Origin: Flammeovirgaceae bacterium UBA2338
GTDB taxonomy: Bacteria; Bacteroidota; Bacteroidia; Cytophagales; Cyclobacteriaceae
Reading direction: 5' to 3'
DNA length: 64,000 nucleotides
Assembly (NCBI GenBank): GCA_002344795.1
Contig: DDUM01000002.1
Location: 115,131 to 179,130, forward strand
Position numbers and translations under genes: made by a program. Below are positions 7,562 to 16,424 of this stretch, in pieces. Below the pieces are notes generated by a model, which made no database searches, was not told the DNA's origin, and saw only the letters and a list, made by a program, of their open reading frames with translations. The first letter of the stretch is position 1. The number at the start of each line of letters is the position of its first letter.

Positions 7562-8728
7562 TTAAAAACTTCCACTGGAACCACCTCCACCAAACTCACC
7601 ACCCTTTCCCTGAAAAGAATCATCTACTTTTACCTGATTGCCGCCCAATGTTTGGGAAATGATAAAGGCTTCTGCATTCATGCTGGTCCATTTTTCTGAG
7701 ATCAAGTCCTCTCTGGTAAAGCCATTGCGAATTGTTTTTAAATAATTGAATAATAAAAGTGTAATGCCCAAGAGTAGGATGCCGAAAATGGTTAATGTTA
7801 TTTCAGGATGGTCGAAGCCTTGATAATATTTAAAAGTAAATACCGAAAATACCAGCACCAACAAACTGGTGCGCAGAATTACAATGTCTTTATTGTTGAT
7901 ACCCACGTAAAGGTAGGCAACAGGAATTAATACCGTAAGTCCGTAAAAGAGGAATGCGAACGGTATATCCTGACCTTCGGCCAATGATAAATCCATCATG
8001 TTTACACTCAACTCCCTTACAACCAAATAATTTCCAGCCAGGTAAACTATTAAGAGACTTAGTGACTCTATAATAATGAAGTTGTTGTTCCAGATGGAAA
8101 GTTGGTCTTTGGACTTCCCCTTTTTACTCAATAGATAAATAGGAACAAAAATCAGGATAAAGGCAAATGGGATAATTTGCTGAAAGAAACCTCCGAAGGC
8201 ATATAATTGATAGAAGATCAGGTAGGCAAGTGTTAAAAAAGCGACTGCAGTAGTAAGTAAATCCAGATAGCGGTAGGCGGCAAAGGATAGCACGACAATG
8301 CTAAACAAAAGTACGGGCACGATGCTAAAATCGATAAGTCCGGCAAAGCCACCAATGGTGAACCCACATGCATGATAAATGAGTGCTTCGGTAAGACCCG
8401 ATTTATAATGTTTAGAATTCTTAATTATAACCCGATCTACAAATACGAACGATCCGATGCCATATAATAAACAGCCAATTGAAATAACGACTTGGTTTGT
8501 ATCCAGAATCATAAGGGCAAAAAGACCTGTGACGCCAGAAAGCCCGAGTAGCGTTGCAACAAAAATTAAAATACGAATGATAAAATTGGGATGATAAAAA
8601 GAAGTGGCGTGTGCTTCAACGATTACGTTGAATTGTACTTTTTCAATAAACTTCGCTTTGAGCCAACGCTTGGTCTCTTTGATTACCTCCAGGTTGTAAA
8701 GCCAGGTTTCGTTGTACGCACTTCTCAT
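7562..8728 (-). CDS. Polytopic membrane protein with Gly/Ser-rich tail, partner of the DUF2157-like gene
   Basis: 388 aa if started at the ATG whose bases overlap the stop of the upstream gene (ATGA at 8725-8728). A longer reading frame opens upstream, but its first 19 codons lie inside the upstream gene and I reject them. About ten hydrophobic helices are predicted, preceded by a soluble N-terminus of about 60 residues (NLEVIKETKRWLKAKF). The C-terminus ends in a low-complexity run GKGGEFGGGGSSGSF. Similar tails occur in Bacteroidota DUF2157/DUF4401-like and TPM-related membrane proteins. I do not recognise a function. Confidence 0.75.
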   Translation of the reverse strand: MRSAYNETWLYNLEVIKETKRWLKAKFIEKVQFNVIVEAHATSFYHPNFIIRILIFVATLLGLSGVTGLFALMILDTNQVVISIGCLLYGIGSFVFVDRVIIKNSKHYKSGLTEALIYHACGFTIGGFAGLIDFSIVPVLLFSIVVLSFAAYRYLDLLTTAVAFLTLAYLIFYQLYAFGGFFQQIIPFAFILIFVPIYLLSKKGKSKDQLSIWNNNFIIIESLSLLIVYLAGNYLVVRELSVNMMDLSLAEGQDIPFAFLFYGLTVLIPVAYLYVGINNKDIVILRTSLLVLVFSVFTFKYYQGFDHPEITLTIFGILLLGITLLLFNYLKTIRNGFTREDLISEKWTSMNAEAFIISQTLGGNQVKVDDSFQGKGGEFGGGGSSGSF

Positions 8729-9693
8729 ACTTTGCGGGTAAAAAAGTTTTTGTAAGACACAATGAAGTACACGAAACCTCCACACGACAGTATGGCGTAA
8801 TAAAATATCAACTCTGGCACAGCATCAAAAATCAGATCCACCATTAAATAGGTGGTGCCTATGTATCCAAACACGAAAGCGTATAACAGGAAAAGAAAGG
8901 AACGTTCTCTGTTAGCATAGTAAATGGCAAAACCACATCCTGAATAGATCAGCAGTAAATAGATGAGGTAGTAATCTCCTTCAAACAGTCCAGCAGTAGC
9001 GCCAACAAAAAAGATAAGAATACAAAAGTTAATATAGGTAAAGGTGAAGTGTTTTTTAATTGACTTCCAATCCAATGCCATGGCCAGTGCACCTAATATC
9101 GCACCAAAAAATATGGCGATGATGTGAAGGTTAGCCGTTTCGAAGAATTCATTACTATACCACTTTTGTGGTGAGATACTAATGCTCCAAAAAGAGGCGA
9201 GCGCAGTAATGGCCAGAGAGAGTATTCCAAGGTTGTCGAAACGATAGGCGATGTAAAAGAAAAATGCTGCAGTTATTAATGTACTCCAGCCCAGGTTGTC
9301 TGTTAGTAGCTCGTATTGAAATTGCAGGTAACCTTGAACAGAAATAAAGAGCAGGCTCCCCAGCAACACGATGTAATCAAAATAAGGAGTTGGGGCTTTA
9401 ACTTTTTCTGTTGAAAAGGGCATCCCCTTGGTAAATACATACCAAAAGCAAAGAAGACATACAACACTAAGTAAGAGAATGCTGATGATGTGTCCCAGGG
9501 AGCCAATATTTTCGTAGATGAGAATACCAACACCTCCGGTGAATAATAACACTCCGAGATAAAGCATTGTGCGAAGCTCATAAAATACAGAGATGATCTT
9601 CCCTGAAACAATAGGCTCAATACGGTTAAATTGAGTTTCTGAGATAAATCCCTTTTCAAGAAGATCTCTGGGGGTATTACGCGTCATAATCAA
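8725..9693 (-). CDS. DUF2157-like integral membrane protein
   Basis: 322 aa. A short soluble N-terminal segment (RDLLEKGFISETQFNRIEPI) is followed by about ten membrane helices. The N-terminal helix pair, with a 'leader' motif before the first helix, is the arrangement seen in DUF2157 proteins. The function of that family is unknown. The gene ends in an ATGA overlap with a second polytopic protein, so the two are probably made in equal amounts and may form one membrane complex. It is divergent from the NAD(P)HX repair gene with 45 bases between the starts. Confidence 0.75.
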   Translation of the reverse strand: MIMTRNTPRDLLEKGFISETQFNRIEPIVSGKIISVFYELRTMLYLGVLLFTGGVGILIYENIGSLGHIISILLLSVVCLLCFWYVFTKGMPFSTEKVKAPTPYFDYIVLLGSLLFISVQGYLQFQYELLTDNLGWSTLITAAFFFYIAYRFDNLGILSLAITALASFWSISISPQKWYSNEFFETANLHIIAIFFGAILGALAMALDWKSIKKHFTFTYINFCILIFFVGATAGLFEGDYYLIYLLLIYSGCGFAIYYANRERSFLFLLYAFVFGYIGTTYLMVDLIFDAVPELIFYYAILSCGGFVYFIVSYKNFFTRKV

Positions 9694-9723
9694 ATATCAA
9701 TCAAAAAACTCAATAGCGATTGT

Positions 9724-9731
9724 TATCTTCG
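9724..9731 (+). promoter_or_regulatory. Likely -7 element of the NAD(P)HX repair gene
   Basis: tatcttcg differs by one base from the Bacteroidota -7 consensus TAnnTTTG and ends 7 bases before the ATG at 9739. If used, the mRNA leader would be only a few bases long. No clear -33 TTG at the ideal distance was seen. Confidence 0.35.
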
Positions 9732-9738
9732 CTTAAGC

Positions 9739-11226
9739 ATGCTCAAAATACTAAATACATCCGAAATCAGGGAATGGGATGCGTTTACCATCAATAAGGA
9801 ACCTATTGCGTCCATTGATCTAATGGAAAGGGCGTGTGTGGCCTTTGTTCATTGGTTTGCAACCCATTTTGATCAGCGGAAAAGTATAGGGATTGTTTGT
9901 GGTACAGGAAACAATGGAGGAGATGGACTTGGAATTGCCCGGCTTCTAAAAGAGATGGGTTATCCCACGAAGGTTTGGATTGTAAACGGGAATGGATCCG
10001 AAGATTTCAACATCAACAAACAGCGTCTTTCTGAACCACCAATTGAAATTTCATCAAAGCCAGAAATAGAAATATTCAATACTTGCGACATTCTCATTGA
10101 TGGAATTTTTGGTTCGGGTCTGTCAAGAGCACCTGAGGACATATATGCTGAAGTAATTACCGCTATAAATAATGCGAAGGCAACAGTGGTAGCTATTGAT
10201 ATACCCTCCGGATTGTTCGCAGATAAACATACAAGTGGCGTATCCGTACATGCCGATTATACAGTTACGTTTCAAACACCAAAGCTTGCCTTCCTGCTCC
10301 CTGAGAATGAAGATAGGGTGGGTCAGTGGACTGTAGTAGATATTGGTCTTAATAAAACCTTTTTGAAGGAATCATCATCAAAATATTTTTGGGTCGAAAG
10401 AAAATGGGTTAAGCAACATCTGCCCAAGAGGAAAGAATTTGCTCATAAGGGGGATTTTGGAAGAGCACTTCTTATAGCGGGGAGTTTTGGAAAGATGGGC
10501 GCTGCGGTATTGTGTGCAAGAGCCGCAATGAAGTCCGGAACAGGATTACTTACTGTGCATATCCCAAATTGTGGCTATCAGATTATACAAACTTCGGTAC
10601 CGGAGGCAATGGCTTCTGTGGATGAGAATGAAAATGTTTTCACTTCTCTTCCAAATGAAAACGATTATACGGCCATCGGCATTGGCCCTGGTTTAGGGCA
10701 AGATCCAAAAACGGTGAAAGGGTTAGCAGATTTTTTAAAAGAAACTGTTGTACCTCTGGTCATTGATGCGGATGGTATCAATATACTAGCTGCTAACAGC
10801 AACTTACTCCACTTATTGAAGGAAAGTTGCATCCTCACCCCACATCCAGGAGAGCTCCAGCGATTAATAGGTGATTGGGATGATGACTTTCATCGTCTTG
10901 AAAAGGCAAAGGCCTTCGCTTCCCAAATGAAATGTATTTTGGTAATAAAAGGAGCCCACACTTCCATCGTATCGCCAGATGGTAGGGTATTCTTTAACAG
11001 TTCAGGCAACCCTGGAATGGCTACTGCCGGAAGTGGAGATGTGCTGACCGGTATAATAACCTCTCTGAGGGCACAGCGCATGGATGCTTTAGATGCTGCA
11101 GTCTTAGGCGTCTATATTCACGGTTATGCTGGCGATTTGGCAGTATGGGAAACAGGGCAAACGGGTTTAATGGCTTCAGATATAGTTAACTCACTGCCAG
11201 AGGCCTTTAAACAGCTTTCCGGTTAA
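9739..11226 (+). CDS. nnr: Bifunctional NAD(P)H-hydrate epimerase / ADP-dependent (S)-NAD(P)H-hydrate dehydratase
   Basis: 495 aa, the full fused form. The N-terminal YjeF_N epimerase domain (about 1-215) has CGTGNNGGDGLGIARLL and ATVVAIDIPSGL. The C-terminal ribokinase-like dehydratase domain (about 225-490) has KGDFGRALLIAGSFGKMGAA, GIGPGLGQ and the catalytic NSSGNPGMATAGSGDVL, including the GSGD anion hole. The enzyme repairs hydrated NADH and NADPH: the epimerase interconverts R and S forms and the dehydratase restores the cofactor using ADP. It acts in the cytoplasm. It is monocistronic here, divergent from the DUF2157-like pair. Confidence 0.95.
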   Translation: MLKILNTSEIREWDAFTINKEPIASIDLMERACVAFVHWFATHFDQRKSIGIVCGTGNNGGDGLGIARLLKEMGYPTKVWIVNGNGSEDFNINKQRLSEPPIEISSKPEIEIFNTCDILIDGIFGSGLSRAPEDIYAEVITAINNAKATVVAIDIPSGLFADKHTSGVSVHADYTVTFQTPKLAFLLPENEDRVGQWTVVDIGLNKTFLKESSSKYFWVERKWVKQHLPKRKEFAHKGDFGRALLIAGSFGKMGAAVLCARAAMKSGTGLLTVHIPNCGYQIIQTSVPEAMASVDENENVFTSLPNENDYTAIGIGPGLGQDPKTVKGLADFLKETVVPLVIDADGINILAANSNLLHLLKESCILTPHPGELQRLIGDWDDDFHRLEKAKAFASQMKCILVIKGAHTSIVSPDGRVFFNSSGNPGMATAGSGDVLTGIITSLRAQRMDALDAAVLGVYIHGYAGDLAVWETGQTGLMASDIVNSLPEAFKQLSG

Positions 11227-11341
11227 TTTTTCAGTCAGCTTTAAACCTTTGGCTTACATTTTGTGTCTAATAAACATTAATAGCCGAAACTTCATGGTTT
11301 AGACAAACCCTTATGAGGTGGAATTACGTTAAATGACATAA

Positions 11342-11698
11342 GTGAAACTGATCAGAGCCATATTGATATTAAGTCTTATGAACTTTTCCCTTATTGGATA
11401 TGGGCAAAGTGAAGGATCCTCTGTCTATCAAGAGGCAAGTTTTACGGATAGATTGGTTGAAATGTACCCCAATCCGGCTTCGGATTACCTTACGGTTAAA
11501 CTGCCTACACCCAATGCAAGTTCCGTTCAGCTGGCCATGCACAGTGTAATTGGCAATGCCCTGAATATTGAAAAGGAGCAAATAAGTGATTATGAGGTAA
11601 GGCTAAGGGTAAAGGATCTACCATCCGGTTATTATTTCTTATCAATAAAGGAGGAAAGCTCCGGATTGAAAGCTTCTTATAAGTTTCTCAAACGGTAG
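11342..11698 (+). CDS. Very small secreted protein consisting of a signal peptide and a T9SS type A sorting domain
   Basis: 118 aa starting at GTG (no ATG fits; the signal peptide begins directly at this GTG). Residues 1-22 are a signal peptide (RAILILSLMNFSLIGYGQ). Residues about 38-118 are a complete Por-secretion-tail domain: MYPNPASDYLTVKLP, then a middle strand, LPSGYYFLSI and the end KFLKR. Such domains normally sit at the C-terminus of large secreted proteins and direct them through the type IX secretion system. Here only about 15 residues lie between signal and tail, so there is no cargo domain. It may be a remnant, a decoy or a small surface protein. Confidence 0.82.
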   Translation: MKLIRAILILSLMNFSLIGYGQSEGSSVYQEASFTDRLVEMYPNPASDYLTVKLPTPNASSVQLAMHSVIGNALNIEKEQISDYEVRLRVKDLPSGYYFLSIKEESSGLKASYKFLKR

Positions 11699-11748
11699 GT
11701 GGTTTCTCCACTACTATAATTATATTTTTATCTGCCATAGATAAGCTA

Positions 11749-11756
11749 TATTTTTG
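11749..11756 (+). promoter_or_regulatory. -7 element of the uspA-like gene
   Basis: tatttttg is an exact TAnnTTTG match. It ends 37 bases before the ATG at 11794, giving a leader of about 34 bases that is rich in A (aagaaagcaaaagcaaaaaact). This A-rich stretch is the usual ribosome-binding context in Bacteroidota. Confidence 0.45.
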
Positions 11757-11793
11757 CTCACTTTAAAATTTAAGAAAGCAAAAGCAAAAAACT

Positions 11794-12633
11794 ATGGCAG
11801 CACTAAAAGTTCTTATCCTTACTGACTTTTCGGATCTTTCAAAAGTAGCTATTAACTACGGCTTAAGTATGTCTGCAAAGCTTGATGCAGAGTATACTAT
11901 TTTAAATATCGTTCGTCTGGATGGAGTTCCAAAATCTCACCTGAAGATGAAGCAGATTGAGCGCACTTTGTTTGCTATTGCTGAAGAGGAGGGGAAAAAA
12001 TTAGTTGAAGAAAGCATTAAACAAACCAAGACGAAAGCAAAGGTTACTTTCAAGGCCATAAAATCTCACAAGGTGGCAGATACCGTTGGTCGTTATGCTG
12101 AGGCACATAAAGTCAATCTGGTTATCATGGGAAGCCGGGGTGCCAGTAGAATTAAAAAAGCAGTATTGGGAGGAACTACGGTTTCTGTGATTGATGTAAG
12201 TGACGCGCCTGTATTGGCCATTCCTGGAAAAGCGGAGTTTACCAATTTTAAGAATGTAGTATATGCTTCAGATTTAAAAAATGTTCAGAAGGAGCTGGAT
12301 ACTATTATTCCTTTTGCAAGGATATTTGGATCTACTGTGCATATGGTGCACGTGGTAGAGGCAATAGATAAAAACGTAGATGCCAAAAGAGAAGAGGCCA
12401 ATGTATTGGTGGAAAAGGCCGATTACGAAAAAATTAAACTGGAGGTTGTAATAGATGACAACGTGCCAATGGCAATTGATAAATACCTCAAAGAGAAAAA
12501 AGGTGATGTGTTAACCACTTTTACTCATGAACTCAATTTGTTTGAGAAGATTTTCGCTAGAAGTCTGACGCGCAAAGTGGCATACCAGGGAATTACCCCA
12601 TTATTAACTTTTAAGCGAAAATCGGTTAAGTAA
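11794..12633 (+). CDS. Universal stress protein, tandem UspA domains
   Basis: 279 aa with two Usp domains. The first (about 1-147) starts KVLILTDFSDLSKVAINYG and ends with the nucleotide-binding signature MGSRGASRIKKAVLGGTTVS, a clear Gx2Gx9G(S/T) motif. The second (about 150-275) starts NVVYASDL but its matching segment (THELNLFEKIFARSLTRK) lacks the glycines, so it probably does not bind ATP. The tandem form with a degenerate second half is common in Bacteroidota. It is cytoplasmic, with a role in stress survival inferred from the family. It is convergent with the next gene, overlapping its end by 8 bases. Confidence 0.9.
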   Translation: MAALKVLILTDFSDLSKVAINYGLSMSAKLDAEYTILNIVRLDGVPKSHLKMKQIERTLFAIAEEEGKKLVEESIKQTKTKAKVTFKAIKSHKVADTVGRYAEAHKVNLVIMGSRGASRIKKAVLGGTTVSVIDVSDAPVLAIPGKAEFTNFKNVVYASDLKNVQKELDTIIPFARIFGSTVHMVHVVEAIDKNVDAKREEANVLVEKADYEKIKLEVVIDDNVPMAIDKYLKEKKGDVLTTFTHELNLFEKIFARSLTRKVAYQGITPLLTFKRKSVK

Positions 12634-13174
12634 ACGCTAGGTTTTTCTTTATCACAAAACGGTAAATAATAAGCCCGAGGACGACAACGGCACACAACTC
12701 CACGAATACTTTTTCTGCATCAATCCAATCGATAGGCCGATCCTTTAAAAGAGGATCAGTAATAATGCTATGTAAAAACAAAGGTATTGCAGCAAAATAA
12801 GAGGTGAAGTGAATGGTTCTCCAGGTGGAGTACTTCATTTTACTTTTATAATACGATGTAATGACAACCACGCTGATCAAGTAAAGCGATAGGGCACCAA
12901 AAGCATTTGCGAATGGTTGGTGAACTGTCCATAGCGGCAAAAGAAGATCGCCCCAGGTAAATTCAGACTTTGGATCAAGAGGTATTAATGCAATGTGGAT
13001 TAGGATTGTAATGGCGGCTGCGTATCCTGTGAATTTGTGAAGGGCCAGAAAAGTAAGGCCATTGGGTAATTTGATTTTTGATTTTGTCCAAATCAAAAGA
13101 CCAACTAAAAAATTTGCTGTAAGGCTTCCTAATGCAATAAGGCCAAGTACTCCTGATATCTCAATTGTTTCCAT
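12626..13174 (-). CDS. Ferric-reductase-like b-type haem membrane protein
   Basis: 182 aa with about five or six membrane helices. Two pairs of histidines have the spacing of the ferric reductase transmembrane domain: LHKFTGYAAAITILIHI (His-x13-His) and IHFTSYFAAIPLFLHS (His-x12-His). These would bind two stacked haems and carry electrons across the inner membrane. There is no FAD/NAD domain and no MsrP-like partner next door, so the electron donor and acceptor are unknown. The 3' end overlaps the convergent usp gene by 8 bases. Confidence 0.78.
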   Translation of the reverse strand: METIEISGVLGLIALGSLTANFLVGLLIWTKSKIKLPNGLTFLALHKFTGYAAAITILIHIALIPLDPKSEFTWGDLLLPLWTVHQPFANAFGALSLYLISVVVITSYYKSKMKYSTWRTIHFTSYFAAIPLFLHSIITDPLLKDRPIDWIDAEKVFVELCAVVVLGLIIYRFVIKKNLAFT

Positions 13175-13277
13175 CTTATTTAAAAGTAAGATCGAAATGT
13201 AAAACCCGACAGTCGTTCGTAGTAAAAAACTTTGACGACTGGAAAATATTGAGGGAATACGGGGCTATCTGTTGATT

Positions 13278-14711
13278 TTAATATTCCGCGTGACCCGGAA
13301 ACCTGGGAAACGGAATCACATCGCGGATATTGGTCATGCCCGTTACAAATAAAATAAGCCGCTCAAAACCTAACCCGAAACCACTATGAGGAGCGGAACC
13401 AAACTTTCTAAGCTCAATGTACCATTTCAATTCATCCTCGGGTAAGCCCATTTCTTTAATTCGTGTTAATAACTTGTCGTACCGCTCTTCTCTTTGTGAG
13501 CCGCCAATAATTTCACCAATTCCAGGAAACAATACGTCCATTGCTCCAACAGTTTTACCATCCTCATTTTGACGCATGTAAAATGCCTTGATCTCTTTCG
13601 GGTAGTTGTATAGAATAACTGGTTTCTTAAAATGCTTCTCAACCAGGAATCTTTCGTGTTCCGATTGTAAGTCTGTACCCCACTCTTCAATAATATACTT
13701 AAACTTCTTTTTCTTATTGGGGTTGGAGTTTTTCAAAATGTCAATGGCCTCCGTATAGGAAAGGCGTTGAAAATCATTTTCGATTATAAATTTTATTCTG
13801 TCAAGCAACCCTAACTCGCTACGCTGCGCCTGAGGTTTGGTCATTTCCTCATCGCTGGCCCTTTTGTCCAGAAAGGCAAGATCTTCTTTACAATGTTCAA
13901 GCGCATACTTCATTAAGTATTGAAGCATTTCTTGCGCTAAATCCATATTATCGTTGTTGTCATAAAAGGCCATCTCGGGTTCGATCATCCAGAATTCCGC
14001 CAGGTGACGAGTAGTATTGGAGTTTTCTGCACGAAAGGTTGGCCCAAAAGTATAGATATCGCCAAGTGCCAAGGCATAGGTTTCACCCTCCAACTGACCC
14101 GAAACGGTAAGGTTGGTTTCCTTCTCAAAAAAATCCTGACTGTGATCTACTTTGCCCTCCTCATCGCGAGGTGGATTTTCAGCGTCTAAGGTGGTTACCC
14201 TAAACATGGCGCCTGCTCCCTCAGCATCAGACCCTGTTATAATTGGCGTATGTACGTATACAAATCCTTTCTCGTTGAAGAACTGGTGCACTGCAAATGC
14301 CATGGCGTGTCGCACACGCATTACGGCTCCAAAAGTATTTGTTCGTGGCCTTAAATGAGCAATCTCACGAAGAAACTCCAGGGAATGCTTCTTTGGTTGT
14401 AGAGGGAATTTTTCCGGATCGCTGTCGCCAAGAATTTCCAATTGCTCTACTTTTATCTCTACCTGTTGCCCTTTGGCAGGTGAGGCTATCAATTTCCCTG
14501 TAACCGATATACAAGCACCTGTTGTAACCCGCTTCAATAATCCTTCTTCGAGCTGATCCAATTCCACTACAGCCTGAATGTTTTGTATGGTAGAGCCATC
14601 ATTGATCGAGATGAACTGATTATTTCTAAAAGTGCGTACCCATCCCATTACTACCACTGTTTGCTCCTCGGGAGCTGTTGCTATAAGATCCTTAATCTTG
14701 GTGCGCTTCAT
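13278..14711 (-). CDS. asnS: Asparagine--tRNA ligase
   Basis: 477 aa class IIb synthetase. An N-terminal OB-fold anticodon-binding domain (about 1-110, VVMGWVRTFRNNQFISINDG) is followed by the catalytic core, with motif 2 around FGPTFRAENSNTTRHLAEFW (FRAE) and motif 3 GFGLGFERLILFVTGMTNIR (GxGxGxER). The C-terminus RDVIPFPRFPGHAEY is the AsnRS hallmark, as opposed to AspRS. It charges tRNA-Asn in the cytoplasm. The gene is divergent from rpoN, with a 255-base spacer that must hold both promoters. Confidence 0.97.
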   Translation of the reverse strand: MKRTKIKDLIATAPEEQTVVVMGWVRTFRNNQFISINDGSTIQNIQAVVELDQLEEGLLKRVTTGACISVTGKLIASPAKGQQVEIKVEQLEILGDSDPEKFPLQPKKHSLEFLREIAHLRPRTNTFGAVMRVRHAMAFAVHQFFNEKGFVYVHTPIITGSDAEGAGAMFRVTTLDAENPPRDEEGKVDHSQDFFEKETNLTVSGQLEGETYALALGDIYTFGPTFRAENSNTTRHLAEFWMIEPEMAFYDNNDNMDLAQEMLQYLMKYALEHCKEDLAFLDKRASDEEMTKPQAQRSELGLLDRIKFIIENDFQRLSYTEAIDILKNSNPNKKKKFKYIIEEWGTDLQSEHERFLVEKHFKKPVILYNYPKEIKAFYMRQNEDGKTVGAMDVLFPGIGEIIGGSQREERYDKLLTRIKEMGLPEDELKWYIELRKFGSAPHSGFGLGFERLILFVTGMTNIRDVIPFPRFPGHAEY

Positions 14712-14941
14712 CTCGTTTGTTTGGCTGAAATAGCCTGTGTTTAATTGATAAAATTAACAATGCCAGCCTTTGGCTGACCCCATATGACTATTGGGCAGGC
14801 AAAAAACGTGAATTTGTAATTTTTATCAAAGCCTTAAGGCAAAACAACCAGTCTTTACCTTATATTAAGTGAAATCCTCTCTTAAACAATGCACTCCGTG
14901 GGTGGAGGAACAAAGCATTTTTAACAAACGGGCTGAATTGA

Positions 14942-14949
14942 TAACTTTG
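14942..14949 (+). promoter_or_regulatory. -7 element of the rpoN gene
   Basis: taactttg is an exact TAnnTTTG match and ends 17 bases before the rpoN ATG. No good -33 TTG is visible at 17-23 bases upstream. The rest of the asnS-rpoN spacer (14712-14941) shows nothing I can name. Confidence 0.4.
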
Positions 14950-14966
14950 CGCTATAAAATGAGCAC

Positions 14967-16421
14967 ATGCAGAAATTAGGTCTTACACAGTCATTACAAC
15001 AAAAACTGTCTCCTCAGCAGATTCAGTTTATAAAACTGTTGCAAGTGCCTACAGCTGAACTGGAAAACAGAATAGAGGAGGAACTGGAGCTTAATCCTGT
15101 ATTGGAAGAAGGTGAACCTGAAGAATCAGAAGATGAATTTAAGGATGATGGTGAAGAAGAGGAGACGGTAGAAAAAGACAAAGAAGAAGATATAGATATA
15201 AAGGATTATCTGCAGGATGATGATTATAGCGGGTATAAAACCCATAATGATGTAGATGATGATGACGACAAGGAAATGCCCATGCCAACCTCCTCGTCCT
15301 TACAGGAAACCTTAATGACACAATTGGGATTCCTCGGTCTCAATGAACATCAATTGACAATTGGAAAACAACTGATAGGAAGTATTGAAGGAGATGGTTA
15401 TATCAGGAGGGATATTGAAGCCATCGTCAATGACCTTGCTTTTTCACAGGGAATAGAAACTTCATTGGAGGAGGCGGAAGAAGTGTTGCGGAAAATTCAA
15501 GCTTTTGATCCTGCTGGGATTGCAGCCCGTAATTTACAGGAGTGTCTTTTGCTTCAGTTGGAGCGAATGGATGATGGACAGGATGTAGATGTAATAGTGG
15601 CAAAACGAATTCTCAATGAATGCTATGAGGAATTTACAAAGAAACACTATCAGAAAATATTAAAGAAACTTGACCTTGATGACGAAGATTATATCAAGGA
15701 TGCCATTGAACTGATTGTAAGGCTAAATCCGAAGCCAGGAGGAGAGAGCAGTTCTGGGATGGTTAAAAACCAATATGTAATTCCTGATTTTATATTATCA
15801 AACAATAATGGGAAACTGGAGCTGGCATTAAATTCCAGGAATGCACCTGAGTTACGCATTAGCAGATCATACAATGAGATGTTTAAAGCGTATGATAAAA
15901 GCGATAAGAAAGATAAGAAACTAAAAGAGGCAGTGTCTTTTGTAAAGCAAAAATTAGACGCTGCCAAGTGGTTTATCGATGCGATTCGCCAACGCCAACT
16001 TACACTTTTGAGGACGATGCGTGCTATTGTTGATTTTCAGTATGAATATTTTTTGGAGGGTGATGAGACTAAGCTCAAGCCGATGATCCTGAAAGATATA
16101 GCCCAAATTATTAATATGGATATATCTACGGTAAGCCGGGTGGCCAGCAGCAAAACAGTACAAACAGACTTCGGTGTTTATCCTTTGAAGTATTTTTTTA
16201 GTGAAGGAATTGCTACGAACACAGGAGAAGAGGTAAGCTCGCGTGAAGTGAAGCAGATTATTAAAGATCTGATCGAAAAAGAAGATAAGAGCAAGCCATT
16301 TTCTGATGATAAATTGGAGGATCTGTTAAAAGCCAAAGGTTACAATATTGCCAGGCGCACTGTTGCAAAGTATCGCGAGCAGCTCAATATTCCTGTCGCG
16401 CGTTTACGTAAAGAACTGTAG
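14967..16421 (+). CDS. rpoN: RNA polymerase sigma-54 factor
   Basis: 484 aa. Region I is the glutamine/leucine-rich activator-binding N-terminus (LTQSLQQKLSPQQIQFIKLL, then PTAELENRIEEELELNPVLE). Region II (about 48-110) is a very acidic linker. The core-binding and helix-turn-helix parts follow, and the C-terminal RpoN box reads ARRTVAKYRE (462-471), which contacts the -24 promoter element. Length and domain order are normal. It directs transcription that depends on bEBP activators. No such activator is seen in this window. A PAP2-like gene follows after 3 bases on the same strand. Confidence 0.97.
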   Translation: MQKLGLTQSLQQKLSPQQIQFIKLLQVPTAELENRIEEELELNPVLEEGEPEESEDEFKDDGEEEETVEKDKEEDIDIKDYLQDDDYSGYKTHNDVDDDDDKEMPMPTSSSLQETLMTQLGFLGLNEHQLTIGKQLIGSIEGDGYIRRDIEAIVNDLAFSQGIETSLEEAEEVLRKIQAFDPAGIAARNLQECLLLQLERMDDGQDVDVIVAKRILNECYEEFTKKHYQKILKKLDLDDEDYIKDAIELIVRLNPKPGGESSSGMVKNQYVIPDFILSNNNGKLELALNSRNAPELRISRSYNEMFKAYDKSDKKDKKLKEAVSFVKQKLDAAKWFIDAIRQRQLTLLRTMRAIVDFQYEYFLEGDETKLKPMILKDIAQIINMDISTVSRVASSKTVQTDFGVYPLKYFFSEGIATNTGEEVSSREVKQIIKDLIEKEDKSKPFSDDKLEDLLKAKGYNIARRTVAKYREQLNIPVARLRKEL

Positions 16422-16424
16422 AGG

